From contig JAWUZG010000084.1 of assembly GCA_036785705.1 (NCBI GenBank), forward strand, positions 4,337,001 to 4,401,000: a DNA stretch of 64,000 nt, in the 5' to 3' direction. Origin of the DNA: Acanthornis magna (taxonomy: Eukaryota > Chordata > Aves > Passeriformes > Acanthizidae). Positions within the stretch are counted from its first letter, which is position 1, and each line of letters opens with the position of its first letter. The notes beneath the pieces are model-generated. The model did not search any database and was not told where the DNA came from. It was given only the letters and a program-made list of their open reading frames with translations. Both the position numbers and the translations under genes were made by a program. This document shows, in pieces, positions 1 to 13,100 of the stretch.

Positions 1-134
1 AAACTTAAAACTAAACAAAACCCCCCAATATTTAACTCAGATTTATTTACAGGACTATTTATTATGGCAGCTTAACTGTCCTCGGTGGTTTCGAGTTGTA
101 GCCATTTTCAATGGGTACTTTGATGCTTTTTCAG
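1..134 (+). other. SPON1: SPON1 intron, 3' tail (upstream intron)
   Basis: This is the end of the intron before the first visible exon. It closes with a short pyrimidine stretch and the acceptor ctttttcag, whose AG is at 133-134. The exon begins with the last two bases of a split aspartate codon, so the intron is phase 1. No other element is recognised in it. Confidence 0.85.
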
Positions 135-257
135 ACTCAGCCTTGGAAGGTGTGACTGACAAACCGATTTTAGATTGTTGTGCCTGTGGAACTGCCAAAT
201 ACAGGCTGACTTTTTATGGAAACTGGTCAGAAAAAACACATCCCAAAGATTTCCCAC
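135..257 (+). CDS. SPON1: SPON1 (F-spondin) internal exon A, reeler/spondin_N junction
   Basis: This exon encodes part of F-spondin, a secreted extracellular-matrix glycoprotein of the floor plate and other tissues. The family has a reeler domain, a spondin_N domain and six thrombospondin type 1 repeats, and acts in axon guidance and cell adhesion. The 123 bases hold two bases of a split Asp codon, 40 whole codons and one trailing base, so the exon is flanked by phase 1 introns on both sides. The reading includes GVTDKPILDCCACGTAKY and LTFYGNWSEK. It carries a cysteine cluster (codons at 176, 179 and 185) and an N-glycosylation sequon Asn-Trp-Ser at 221-229. From memory of the human protein it covers about residues 185-226, where reeler passes into spondin_N. 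The acceptor is tttttcag and the donor is C|gtgagt at 258. There are no stops or indels. The assignment comes from recognising the protein; no alignment was run. Confidence 0.96.
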
Positions 258-3200
258 GTGAGTATCATTCTTTTTCTTGTACCACACAGGGGCCCTGGAG
301 AGGGTTGGAGCTGATTGTGTGACACAGGATCACTTATTTACAGCTCAGTAGTGTGAATTATGACATATGTGGAATCCTGCTGACATTCAGTATTGAAAAT
401 CAATGGATCTTTCTGCACTATGCATTACCAGTACATTCTATTGATTCACCTGGCATTTTGAGCTAAGATGTGTGTGAGATTGTGTTTTCAAGATAACTTT
501 GTGGGGAGGAAGCTTCCTTTCTTTTTTTCTTATTGAAAGCTTAGACTGGCTTATAATGTAGAGGTAGGAAATGAGATTTTAAGAAAAAGGCCACAAAAGA
601 TGGGCAACTCACTCACACTTTGATTTTTCAGTCGTGCCAATCTATCCAGTCTGTTTTACTTAAAGTATTTTGAATTATTTCAGTTAGTTTCGGTGAGATT
701 TGAAGTTTACTGCCCAAGGATATTAATTGTCTACATAGAACTTAGAATACTCTTGTTTTTTGTCTTTGTTGGTGGAATGCACAAATAAAAAAACACCTTC
801 TGAACTTTGCCTGTCTGGGGTTTTAAATATCTGAACTACAGAATCAGTATTTTTGTTGCAAGTTTGCTTTTTGCAGTTACCCAAGTAAAAAGCTGAAGTT
901 ACACAAATGTGTATTATGCATTTGGTCTTTCATTACTGACTCCACAGTCTGTGGGAAAAAAGGCTAGGAAAATATTTAAGAATATGAGTCACATTTACAG
1001 GTCTTTGAACTTTGTTACATTTTCTGTGTCTGATATTTATTATACAGACTTTTTAAGTTGATTAAAAAAATATTGTGGTCACAGAGTCAGAATATCCCCA
1101 TGTAACTCAAATATGGCTTGTATCAGCCCATAGTTTTAGCAGCCTAAGCAATATTGCTTCTGTTGAGTCTCTCATACATTTGAAGCACAGCATTGTTCAA
1201 ATACTATTGGTCAGCATAATACATGGGAGATAAAATAAGCAAAGCCAATAATTGTAGGAATGCTCTTTTAGGCTATTGGATGATTTAAACATCTGCTGAG
1301 TGTGAACTTTATGTGCACTATTTGCATGGATTCAGCTGGTGCTTAGAAATAGGGCATGAGAAAATGACTGAAAGCTATGAAATTACTGTGACTTAGTGAT
1401 GTAATACAGGCGATAAATGGCCTTTTCTTTTGCATCCAAGTCACTAAAGTAATGAAAAGTATGGGTGCATGATGGAAGATAAGCAAGCTGCAATAGCTTG
1501 CTACAATAGAGCACTCTGTAGTCTGCTATCTCTCCCCAGTTACAAAATGCTGAATTAAATCAATATTTTACTTAAACTGGAAAAGTTAATACTCATTGGG
1601 TACTTACACAATGGATCCCATTGATAACAGCTGATTAGATTTTACATTAAAAATTGAGGAAAATATCTCAGCTGGATATAGCGATGCTGGAAATGAAAAC
1701 TAGTCATTGGTATTATTCTTTAAAATGTTGATCCTGGGCAGTAATTGCATTAAAAGAAAATTCATCATGGACTATAGTAAATCACTAATTATTTGCCAAG
1801 CCACCAGATCACAAATTCTGCTCTACTCTTACACCATCAATATGGCTTAAATAGAAAGCAGATTATAAACTTTATATTTTGCATCTCTTCTTTAACGTAT
1901 CTTCTGATTTGCTTTTAAAAACCCTACAGAATATGCACTTTGTGCAAAGCATTTATTCTCTGTGGGTATCACCCATATATAACAGAAACACATATGCTCA
2001 CATCTGTGAAATGTGTCAGAGGATAAATTCTTGTGTTGTGATGGCCTCTGGATCTTTATACAAAAATTCACATATAGGTGCATAAATTGAGAAACTACTG
2101 AAAACTACAAGCACAAAGTGAAAGAACAGCATTGGAAAGCTGCTAGTGTTCTGTTTTGCTGTCTTAAGGCCTGGAGAGTGGCCTTGGATTGCAAAATAGC
2201 TCTGGCCTCATACTGCTCAGATTATCTCATGTAGAGAAGGCTCTTTGATGGTTAGAGGAAAAAGCTTAAGAAATATCAAATTGTCTCTGTTCACATAACA
2301 AATAGGGTGAGGAGTGAAACATTTGCAAGTGTAGTAGAGTTTTGTGAAAAGTTTAGGGTAGATGTGGTGTGACTCTGAACAGCTCATTTGGGCAGGTAGG
2401 TGGGCCAGGAGCTTTCTCTGCAGAGCCAATATCTTCAGGGAGGGCTCTCTGGTGGGAGAGGCTGTGCTCCGACCGCAAAGGCATCAGATGTTCTTTTCCT
2501 GTTCAGGGCAGGGAGTGACAGAAGATCTGAAGCACATGGAGCAATTCCTTACCCATTTGGCTAAAGGCTTACAGGCACTCAGGTTCCTCTGTGGTGATAC
2601 ATTTTTGATTTGTAGGGACTATTGTCTTTCCAAAAGCTTCCGTGTCACTCCCTGTGTTTCAGGGTGAGCTGCTGTCAGACCCCTGTGCTAGGAAGAGAGG
2701 ATGGGCAAAACTGGAGTTCCCATCCCTGGAGCTGCGTGGCAATATCTCTGTGCCCTGACAGGGTGCCACTGTATATTTAAGGAGCAATTGCTGGATCTTA
2801 GATCAAGAAACCACATTCCAACATTGCAGTCTCTTCAGCTATGGAGGAGGGATGGTTTAGTTTCAGTTTTTTCTGCATTTAGGGCTCAGTTACTGCTTAG
2901 CTTTAGTTGATGCTGAAAACATCAGACCTGAAACAATTCAGAGCTCTGTAAATGTGTTTTGGTCCAAGTTTAGGGCTAAGGAAGCTATGAAGGCCCTGTG
3001 TGCTGCTCTGTTGGGCCATCTCCCTCATTTATCTATTCTGCTTCCTACACTTTTCTAGCTTTTTTCCCCTACCATTGGTGTTCATTTTTTATTTCTAATC
3101 TATTTTCTGCTCTCCCATGATTAGGTTCCTGCATCTGACTTTATACAATTCTCTGCACTGTCTTTTTCAATTTCATTGTTCCACCTCTCACATCTTAAAT

Positions 3201-4072
3201 TTGCATTCCTTTTATTTACTTCATTATTCATTTTTCATTCATTTATTCAGTTTGCAGCTGTTTTTACTGCTGCTCTCTACCTTTCGCATTGCAAAGAAAA
3301 ATGTTAAATATTGTCTCACTCTATCATTCTGACTCACTCATCTCCTACAGTCCTTGCCTTGTTACCAGACTGTCTGCTTATGTGAGCAGTGCATTTTCTC
3401 ACCCTTTTCCTTTAAGCCCATAGATCTGCAGAAGGTTGTTTGACACTTAAGTGAGTTCATTTTTATTTCCAGGACTGTGGGACTTCTGTGGCTCCTTATT
3501 TCTGCTCAGTTCTCTTTTCAATTCCATAATACTTCTCTAACATCTTTAAACTTTTTTTTGCATTTTTTTTTGTTCACCAAGACAAGAAACAAAAATGGGA
3601 ATCCTTTTGCTTAGCTCTATGACTCTTACATTATGAGAAATCTGAGTAAGAAAACTCAGTGAATATAGAAGTAAATATAGAAAGATTTACTTCTTCATTG
3701 CCTTCAGTAAGGAAACCACTTGCTCTTAAATCTGAGGGTGATGACTGAAGTCTTCTCTTGCAGGTTTCCTTCTCAGAAATAGTTGACATAGAAACTTAAA
3801 ATTAAAGGTTTCTTAAACTTCCTGAAAAGAGTTCTTTGGTGTAGGAAATGTACACTATGCCTATTTGTTTTGAGGGGCTGCTTTATGCTCAATTTCTGTC
3901 AGTCGCTGGCGTGTTCTTACTACTCTAAAGGTGTGCTGTATTGGTGTAATGAGAGCACGCAAAAGCCTCAGGAGTGGGGACTTCAAAACTTTATTAAAAG
4001 TCAGGAATTATACTTTGAGGCTGTCTGTATGGTTGTTTGATTTCTCTTGTTTTGTTTTTTTCCTCCTGAAAG
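258..4072 (+). other. SPON1: SPON1 intron between exons A and B
   Basis: This 3,815-base phase 1 intron has donor gtgagt (258-263) and a long pyrimidine tract ending in tcctcctgaaag (AG at 4071-4072). It is AT-rich and looks unique. A T/C-rich stretch lies around 3010-3260. Short open frames near 2362-2667 and 3931-4236 are not credible genes; the second simply runs through exon B from an intronic ATG. I recognise no transposon, RNA gene or promoter here. Confidence 0.9.
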
Positions 4073-4221
4073 GACGCACGAACCACTGGTCTGCCATCAT
4101 TGGGAGTTCTCACTCGAAGAACTACATCCTGTGGGAGTATGGAGGGTATGCCAGTGAAGGTGTCAAGCAAGTTGCAGAGCTGGGGTCCCCAGTAAAGATG
4201 GAAGAAGAGATTCGGCAGCAA
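4073..4221 (+). CDS. SPON1: SPON1 (F-spondin) internal exon B, spondin_N domain
   Basis: This exon continues the spondin_N domain. It has 149 bases: two bases that complete an Arg codon begun in exon A (C|GA), then 49 codons. It ends in phase 0 at CAA|gtaagt (donor at 4222). The joined junction reads Pro-Arg-Arg-Thr-Asn-His-Trp, and the exon includes NHWSAIIGSSHSKNYILWEY, GGYASEGVKQVAELGSPVKM and EEEIRQQ. These are strongly conserved F-spondin segments. From memory they cover about residues 227-276 of the human protein, with only conservative differences such as Thr for Ala and Ile for Val. The spondin_N domain is an extracellular beta-sandwich fold. The open frame continues upstream into the intron, but the match to the family starts exactly at the AG|GA acceptor and the phase agrees with exon A. 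The following exon, expected to begin Ser-Asp-Glu-Val in phase 0, is not in the window. Confidence 0.97.
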
Positions 4222-7200
4222 GTAAGTGCATTTTAATTCATACTTTAAAAAAATGATTCTACCTTGGTCTGTGAATGATTTGTCATTGACAACGTCTAGG
4301 AATGTAATTTCAGTGACTAATTCTCAGTGAAATGGATAAGGAGTTCTGCCTGTCTTTCTAGACTCATTCTTACCCTGGCAAGAGTTTTTGTCTAGGAAAG
4401 GACAAGTAAGTCACAGCATTCTGAACTCTGAAAATCTATGTGCCTCGTAAAGCATAAATCAGAGGTAGTAAAGTAAAACTCACCTTTTCAGGCTTGATTG
4501 TGCAGACAAAGATTTTGCTAAAGGAAAACTTTGAAGACAGTAATCAATATCCCTATCTTAAAATAGTGAATGATTCTCTGTCATTTAGATACACTTTGCA
4601 GAATGTTACATTTTGCTTCTTGATGAATCACCTCATTTTGTGTTATACAAATATATGAAGTCCTGTGTTTCCTTACTCATCATTATTTATGCATCACAAG
4701 CATGCTTTCCTCAATAATCTCCTTTACAAAGAAAGTAATCTATTTCTTAATGTTGAACACGTGCAAGAAACCCTCTGTACATACCGACACTTCTCCCACA
4801 TTTGTGTGGATCTTTCCTATATTTGACCCTTCTGAAGACAAAGTCAGCAAAAGTAAAAGCAGTGTTCAAGGTGGCACTGCTGATTAATCACTCTCCCTTT
4901 TGGTAATTGCTGCCTCTTCTTTTGAGACCTCCAGGGTAGATTGTATACAGAGTTTCATAGAGAGACAAAATATTTTCAATTTTATTTATATAAACAGTGT
5001 AAAACAACCTCAAAGACTGTTTTGCTCATCAGAAAACTTGTAAAGCAAAAGGGTTTGTGTGCTAAATTTCATTTGCTTTTTTGTGATGCTTAAATGTATA
5101 TAATCGTGGTACAAGAACAGCTGGTTTATTTGACAAGAAATTCCCAAAGCCAAGAAAAATAAAATAAAACCAGCTTATAACTCTATATATAAAAGGGCTA
5201 CAAAAGGAAAATGAAGGGGAAAAACAATTTCAATGTGGGTTGAAATGTGATCATGGATATATTATCTCTTTAACCAGTGTGTACCTGGAAATGGAAAGTA
5301 GGCCTTGATGCTATGCAGAAAAGTGGCTGGATTTTATCCCAGCAATAGGATATAAACCCAGATGGATTAAAATTATAGCAGAGTATTGTATGTACCACAT
5401 GTAACTTACCATTTTTGCTGCTTACTTGGGAAATCGATATTTTCTTGTAGTAGGCGCAGGTGGAATGAAGAAAATCAGCAATTTTGAATTGAAGACTATA
5501 ATTTCTGTTACAGTCTTGATGAATTCTTTATAAATAAGGGTTTGGCACACCTGAGTTGTGACTATAGAAAGATTAGGTCTTCTCCTGAAGAAGCAAGAGC
5601 ATGGGGAGGGTATGGAGTGAGGAGCGAGCAGAGGTGCACTTGTGGAAGGTCACGCTGGGCACTGGGAGTAGTGGCAGTGAATTTGAAGGGAATATGGAAA
5701 AAATGAAAATCATGCCTCTCTCTGCTTTCCAAATCTGGTTTCTTTGTCATGTGTTTGCAAAAATGGGATGTATGTATGCACTGGATTCAAATCAGAGGAA
5801 CTTGTGGATTTTAAAGCACTTCAAATAGATAATGCTACAGTTTCAGGAGCTGGTGAGACTGAACGTGAAATTAGTGGACGTCGCAGTTAATTCCAGCATT
5901 GGGATGTGTGATTGCATCAACCCTGCAGCAATTCCCCTGATTCTCCTGGGTCAGTTTATCCAAGCAATGAACTGCTGCTCTAACTGGGTATTACCTAGAG
6001 CAGTGCAGCATGTCATCGAGTGCCATAACATTTTTACTGAGTTTATTTGAATTTTTTTTCTTTTCAATGTGTGCTTAAGATGCACTAATATTTTTGAGAG
6101 ATTTTGAGGTAAAATTCTGCAACCAAGACAGCAGAACCAGTAATGTCAGGAGGTAATTTGCTGACATTTAAGTCAGGCTGGTTTTTTTATTTTTTTTTTT
6201 TAAATCTTTAATTTCACTTTGTTCTTTGCAATATCCCCACCCTCCTTAAAATTTGATAAAATTGTTTCCTTCCCCACATGTTGCAATCTACCTCCGGATC
6301 TATTTGCACCTTTTCCATTACTTATTCTACCATTCTTTCCTCTATGTGCTGTCCCCTCAGCCTTGTGTTGTGGGTTGATGGGAGGACGCAATTCATTAAA
6401 ATCACTCTCCAAGCAGCTTTGATGTCTTTGAAAACACAAGAAAGGCAATTTCTGTTTAATTCTGGTGCCTGGGCTCAGAGTTCCCTCACTGCAGTTAATG
6501 GGTGACACTTGAATTTGGGAATCTACTGTGTCTTCTGTTTTGTAGGCAGTTTCTTAGGTGAATACATAGACACATATTTATATGACCAGCACCTATCACT
6601 GACATTATCCAAGGTTTTATTAAAGAAAGAAAAAATTTAATTTTAATGGTTTATTACCAAAAATTTATGGTGTATTAAACAACAACAACAAAAAGTTCTT
6701 TCTTTCAAGGAGCTTTGCTAAGAGGTGCCCTAACAATTACATGTTATTAACTAAAAGATCCTCAAGCGTGGCCATTTTGCAACCCAGATGACAGAATGCT
6801 GCATCATCATCAGCTTTTCTTCTTGACCTGGCACCTTGGGCTGCTCGGATTTGTGTTGTTACTGTAAAGAGCTGTGTGGGATTTTTGCATGGATGATCCC
6901 GGGCACTGTAAACTTGCTTTGTAGTTTGTTTATCTGGGAGAACTTAAAGGAACTAATCAGCCTTTTTGTTAAAGTGTTCCTGGCAGCCTGAAAGGAAAGC
7001 CAGGGCACATAAGAGTTTTACTAAAACAATCTGTCAGTGGTTGATGTGCACAATAGGATAATTCATGCGTTAGACTTCAGGGGTTATAAATGAACAAACA
7101 AAGGATGGAAGAAGAATTATGTGAGGGAAACAATGTGCACTGACCTCACATATCTCTGAAATATATTCACACTTTCACCTTGTTTTGAGAAATTCTGATT

Positions 7201-9889
7201 TCTCCAGAACCCATTATTTGATAAACTGGCTCTTCGGAAACAAACACAGAATTTGAAAGGGAAATTCTGCATTCAAATTGGTATTGCTCTGTTTAAACAA
7301 GTGAATGGAACAAAAAAAATGGTTAAAATGTGACTGGGAAGTGTAATTCTAAATCTCATATCCTAGGCTGATGAAACAGGATTAAAATAGAAACATTGTT
7401 TTGAATGTCTCACAGCTTGAGATAAATAACTTGACCTAATTATTTTAGAATAAATGTTTAGTAATTTTCACACCTTTTTTTAAACCAAGATAAGTAATAT
7501 TCTGTAGCTTGTCACTTTCTCCAGAAAAAGCAGTGTGTACTCTCTGCACGCTCCCTATGGACCCATAGGTGACATTCTTACAGGTTTGGTTTAATGCTCT
7601 CTGAAATGTCAGTAAGTGGAATGACTTTTTAGATTGTCTTCAGTGTCCTCAGATGAAAGCTGACTGTGCCTCCAGACTTTTCGGAAGAGTAAGTTCTGTT
7701 TTCCAGGAAGATGATTGTAAAGTTTTAGACACACGGTAATTTAAATTATGTGTGTGAATTGAAGGTGAAATCTGAAATAACAAAAAATTTCTATAGAAAA
7801 GATATCCAAATGTTATGACTCTGTCCAAACATTTATCTTTACAAAATAGTCCTGATTTGGATTTTTTTACTTTAAAAAAAAAAAAAAAGAAAAGAGAGTA
7901 AAAATTAAAGTAAGTTCATTGTTGGATTCATCCTGACTGATTTTTTTTCAAGTAATTTCCGTATTTCAGTTGAATAGCTATCATTTTATTACCTGTGTTG
8001 TAAGGCGGTGCTGTGTTCTTCCACAGAAGAATGGGGTCATTAGACTTTCCTGGTTTCAGCTGGTAAATCACCTGAATTACAAACAGTAATCTGCAGGATA
8101 TTGATCACTTTTTATTATAGCACTGGGGAAATTATTCTGTTTACTGAAACAAGCTCAAAAGTTTGCTTTCTGAGTCAGCTGTTACTGTGTGCTTAGGGAG
8201 GTTAAAATTAGCCAGCCTGGGAGGTTCAACTCAGCTGCACTTGTGCTTGACAGAACAGCTGAAAATTCTCCCTGAACGCTTCACCTCAGAGACCAGGATA
8301 CCCCAGACAGTGCCTGGGAATTAGGCTGGGAATTGCACTGGGAAACTGGGATTATTGTTGAAATAGTTCAGTCTGTGTTTGTTTAAAGGAACTAAAAAAT
8401 TAGTGACCACAGGGTGGCTTGGCCTTCATTGCAGGAGGCGATTGAAATGTGCGGGGTCTTGGATTATTTTGCCACGAATTATTGTTGATATTTTTGCTGC
8501 TATTGTTACTCATGGAAACCAGAAGGAATTGGCCGCCTGGGATGTGTTTTATCTTTGCTGAACCAAACTTTCACTGGATGGCATCAACATACCGACAAGA
8601 GCCCCTTTCTTGTCAGATCCCAGGGAGGGCATTTTTGTTCCCATCCAGATTTCAGAGGCAGCAGCCTCTCCCTGTTGAAAAGACAAGAAATATTCATGTG
8701 GTCATAAAGTCTGCTAGGAAACTGTGGTTGCTCTTCTTCCAAACAGTCCAAAAGCCCTCCAGGTTTCTGTGCAATGCCCATAGAAATTTTCAGTAGTTTT
8801 GGACTTGGTCTGACAGTGAAGTAGCAGAACTCTGTCCCAGCATGCTTTCCACTTTAGTTACAGCCTGACAGTGTGGTAAATGGGGTATTTATTCTAATTC
8901 TGGACAGATCAACTGCTTGATCGAAAATTGGTTTCTAGACTTCTGTTTGCTCAGTTAGATACCTCTGTGCATACACCTCTGCTGTGAATTATGGTACTTT
9001 TAAATGCCTTTTGAAAAGGCTAAATAGTAGATTTATCATCCTTTCCTTCTGGAAGATATACCTTATATAATAATTCGAAATCTCTGGCATTTTGGTAATT
9101 AGAAATTTTGAAACCCCTATTACTGTGCTAAATTTCATAAAGTATTTCTGCCAAAAAGAAATTGTCTACTTATGTCATAAAGAGAAGGTTTACGTGCCAG
9201 TAAATAACTCATACAACAGGGCTCTGAACACCTCTTCTAGGGGGGCTTTCATCTTTTAATAAACTTCTGTTTGAAACTGAAATTAGAATTATTCAGTCTG
9301 TATTGCTTTCTTTAAAAAAACAAGAAATGTTCATCCCAATTCCATTCTTTTTTAGTATCTGATGATAATAAAGAGGTGTTTCTCTAATAAAAAATAAACT
9401 GATGATGCATTCTGTGCTACAAAACACCTTTAGTTAGTCTAAAAGCCATTGAAGTCAACGACTCTTTCGCAAAATTAAGCTCTGACAAACCATTATTAAA
9501 TGGTGTATTATTTCCTGGGCCAAAACACGAAAGATTCAACACTCTGTTACTGGTTCATGCAGCCAGCCAATAAAAACTGAATAGAAAAATTTGTGCTATG
9601 GATAAACTCTTAGTGATTAGAGCATAGTCCTTATGCCACAGCTTTCCATCTTCTGCTTGTAGGGTTGTGAGAGCCGACAGATGCTGAACACGTTGTGCAA
9701 AATGTCTTTTCTATTATTGTGATAATCTCCCTGGTTTGGAATACCAGGAAAAATATAATTTAGAACTTTTATTTAGCCTTTGGTTAAAACTTTAGCAAAA
9801 TAGTGGCTTAGTTAATAATGCTTTTTTCATCATTTCTCCCTGCCTTCCCTCATTCCTTGTCAGCTGAAGACTGTTCTTTTAATAAACAG
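4222..9889. other. Unique intronic DNA, no gene seen
   Basis: This is AT-rich intron sequence. The only simple elements are a T-rich stretch at 6182-6202, an AAC run near 6679-6690 and a run of 15 A at 7874-7888. The open frames in it (for example 8449-8796 and 6200-6508 on the minus strand) are short, overlap one another on both strands and match no family I know. I recognise no transposon or RNA gene. Confidence 0.6.
7874..7888. repeat. Poly-A run (15 A)
   Basis: Fifteen consecutive A are followed by a purine-rich tail (gaaaagagag). No retrocopy or target-site duplication is evident beside it, so it is read as an ordinary homopolymer tract. Confidence 0.9.
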
Positions 9890-10160
9890 GGAGAGATACT
9901 ATTTGAAATCTAAATTTTTTTTTTTGTTTAATTTTCTGTGCTTTTAACAGCCATTGCTATTTGATTAATCAATAAGGCGCCTTGATTTTTAAAACTGTAT
10001 GTTGTGAGCTCTCATCTTGCTTAATAAATTCCAGAGGTTTCACACCTCTAACTTTTATGGGAGTCTTTGATATTTTGCCCTCTGAATAATTACCGAGTAA
10101 TTGATATGAAACAATTTGCGTAACCAAACAATGAGTTATGGTGTTAAGTTAGCTCAACAT
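9890..10160. promoter_or_regulatory. Candidate intronic enhancer / conserved noncoding block (speculative)
   Basis: This block has complex, non-repetitive sequence with several homeodomain-type cores. They include GATTAATC inside tgattaatcaataaggcgcc (about 9962-9981), aataattaccgagtaattga (about 10085-10104) and further ATTA/TAAT sites. A short imperfect hairpin, gaggtttcacacctc, lies at about 10033-10047. Such blocks are common among developmental enhancers in long introns, but the call rests on motif density only; conservation was not tested. Confidence 0.22.
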
Positions 10161-13100
10161 TTAATTTCTCTTTCTTTCACCCCAATTTGCCTTGCTGCTT
10201 ATTTTCCTCTAATCATCACAGACCCTCCATTTCTCATATAAAGCAGGGAGAAACACATCTTTTCAGCAATCAGGTTCTCCTGGAATAAAACATCTTCAAA
10301 CATTTTTATTTTTTGCAGAAGACAGACCCTTCAAGAAAAAAACAAGTCGGCTTAACTGAAAGACCCATCTTAGCGAATTCTGATGCTAAATTGTGTAGAA
10401 ATGGGGCCTATCAAAATTCGTACTGTTTTTTTAATCTCTATAATAGTTAAGAGGCCCATCAAAACTTACGAAGATTTTCTCTGGCTCTTTGATATCTGTC
10501 TGGATTGCAGCTAAGCAATGCTGGAGGAGCGAAACAGTTGCTGCTGGTAGATCCATTCATTTGGGTGGCATGCAATAATTTTAGTTCTCCAGTACACAGA
10601 CATAAAAGTCACAAGGAAATGTCATCTGTTTGAGAAAATATGATTGGATTGTTAGACATTATCTGCTAATTTTAGTATTTTAAAATATCTTGCCTTTTCA
10701 TTTCCTGCAGTTAGGTCTTATCATGCTGTTCTGCTGTCACAAAATTATTACCATCTTGTTGCAGATTCATCCAGTGAAACGATGTGATGAAAAGACTTTC
10801 AAATTATTTTCTTTCTGTCTACCACTGTAGTATTTTTAAAACATGAGCATTTCAAATGATTCTTCTTGTGCTGCTGATACTCAGGGACCAACTCCACCTG
10901 TAGCAGAAGTTCAGCACTCCTAACACCAGATTTTGGTCTGCAATTATTCTGGTTTGGAATGGCAGTTCTAAATCCTGACACAGCACAGCAGTTGCATTTC
11001 AGGAGTGAGACCAAGGCTATCAGGAACTGTCTTGCAGCAACACAAGCAGAATGTTAAGTAACACAAATTGCAGGAGAGGTAAGAGCAATAATGCTGAACT
11101 GTTTGTCAGGCAGGCAGAGCAGAGGGTTGGGCTCCTCCTTCTACTGGAGATACTGCCCAAACTCCTGTGGACTTCAGCATAGTCTGCTTTTTAAGGGTCG
11201 GAGTACCACTGAAAATTAAATTAGGGACAAGTCAATTTCTCTCCGAATAGTTTCCTCTGCAGTGGATCAACCTGTAATTAAAATGCAGTGGCTGAGCTGC
11301 CAGTGGCATTCAGCTGCCTGTTAAGGAGGTGCCACAAAGGCTAAACAAGGGTCTGAACCCTCATTAGCAGCATTTGTCAGGAACCACAGGATCTTCCTTG
11401 TTTCCTCTCTTGTTGCATTGTAAATATTGTTCAAAGGAACAGCATGCAATAACAGCTGAGGCTGAAGAGTCCTACCAATTCATTTGACTTGCAAATGCCT
11501 AATTATTCAGACAAGTTTTCAACATAAACAAAAACTAAGGAAATAACCCACAATGCAAAGTTTGTCATTCTGGGATTAACATTTTGGGGGGTTGTTTGCT
11601 TAGGAACTTCAGTTCAGGACTCTTACTCTGTATCAAGTGCTGATTTCCACCTAAATTTCTGCAGAACACTTAGAAAAATACCATGTACAAATATCGAACA
11701 TCACTTAGCCTGTGTCCTTTTCTAAGACAGCTCTTCTCAGTTAAATATCTAGATCACAGAGACCGATTAAAAATTATTTACTGCATTTAATGTTCAGAGA
11801 ATAGAAATGTTCAGGTATTATGTTACATCTGTATTAATATGAAATGGATCAATTCGCTCAAGGCACCAAATAGGGAGGATATTCATAAATCTTTAAATAG
11901 AGTTTTAACTTTGTTTTCCTAGACTGCTTTTCTAGCCTGAATCTAAGAGGACTCTAATGTGTTGTAGTTTCTGTCAGTCAAAACCAGAAGCAGGAATAGT
12001 TATTTTTAGTAGGGGGGAAGGTTAGTGTTGTTGACTAGACTTTAGCTCAGGAAAGAATGACATGCTTGCAGATTGTGTGTTTCCTTGAAGTTTGCCAGTC
12101 AAATATTGAAGTAAAATAACATATGCACAAATTTAGGGACTGTAATATATGCTGCAACCTGTAAGAGCTTCAAGGGTTAACACAGGGCTCAGATGAAAAT
12201 GTCTGTTATTGTGATTAGCTGCTGGTTACAAACTCTCTAGATTCCTTTTAAGATGAAGTTTCTGGATTCTCCTTCAATCAGCTCTCTCCTTTAAACACAG
12301 CTCAGCTCATTATATTCTTGCTTCAGTCAGTGATATCTTCAAATAAATACCCTTACTTAGAGCATGGGGTGTATTCTGCTATTTCAGGAATATTCTGTGG
12401 AAAAAAGCCATACAGAAATTACAGAAAAGGAGACAAGAGTGGAGGGTCTCATGCAAGTTGTTATTTGCACTGACAGTTGCTACTATTTGATGCCAATATT
12501 TTAACAAATGTTATAAAACATTGGGCTCAGAACTAGGTGAATTCATTACTAGAAATATTCTATAGAAAATTTGTTTTCAAATAAAATTGTGGAAATTTAA
12601 GGGAAATATTATGCTGTACCACAATAAGGAAGTTGATGCTTTTCCTGGATAAATACTGAGTACCTCCAATATTTATTTTCTTCTTTCTGAGTGAGAAGAG
12701 GTCAGCACTATATCTGGAGATGTCTTAGAGGTGTTTAAACAACATATACTTGACCAATACATGGAATCATCTAGTTTGGACACATCAGTTTATTCCTCTT
12801 AACATGTTGTCTTCTATGCAATACTTCTCAGTCTTAGAAAAGTACAAAAAAATTAGCTGAGACTGGATAAATTATTATATTTACAGCAATGGAATGCATC
12901 TTTAAACTATTGTCTGTGTTATATTCCCTGTAAGTTGGCAATATTAGTTTACATGTTGAGGATACAATGATCTTTGTCCTTCTCTCCTTCCTTTATAACT
13001 GAATTTTTGAATACTTTCAATACTTTCAGTGCATTCAATGCTTTAAAAATATCTTAATTAAGAATAAGTATCAACATAGAAAACAGAACTTTTTAAAATT

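Noticed and set aside
3931..4236. Single open frame spanning exon B from an intronic ATG
   Set aside because: Similarity to F-spondin begins exactly at the AG|GA acceptor at 4073. The upstream part reads through the polypyrimidine tract, and the downstream part reads past the GT donor.
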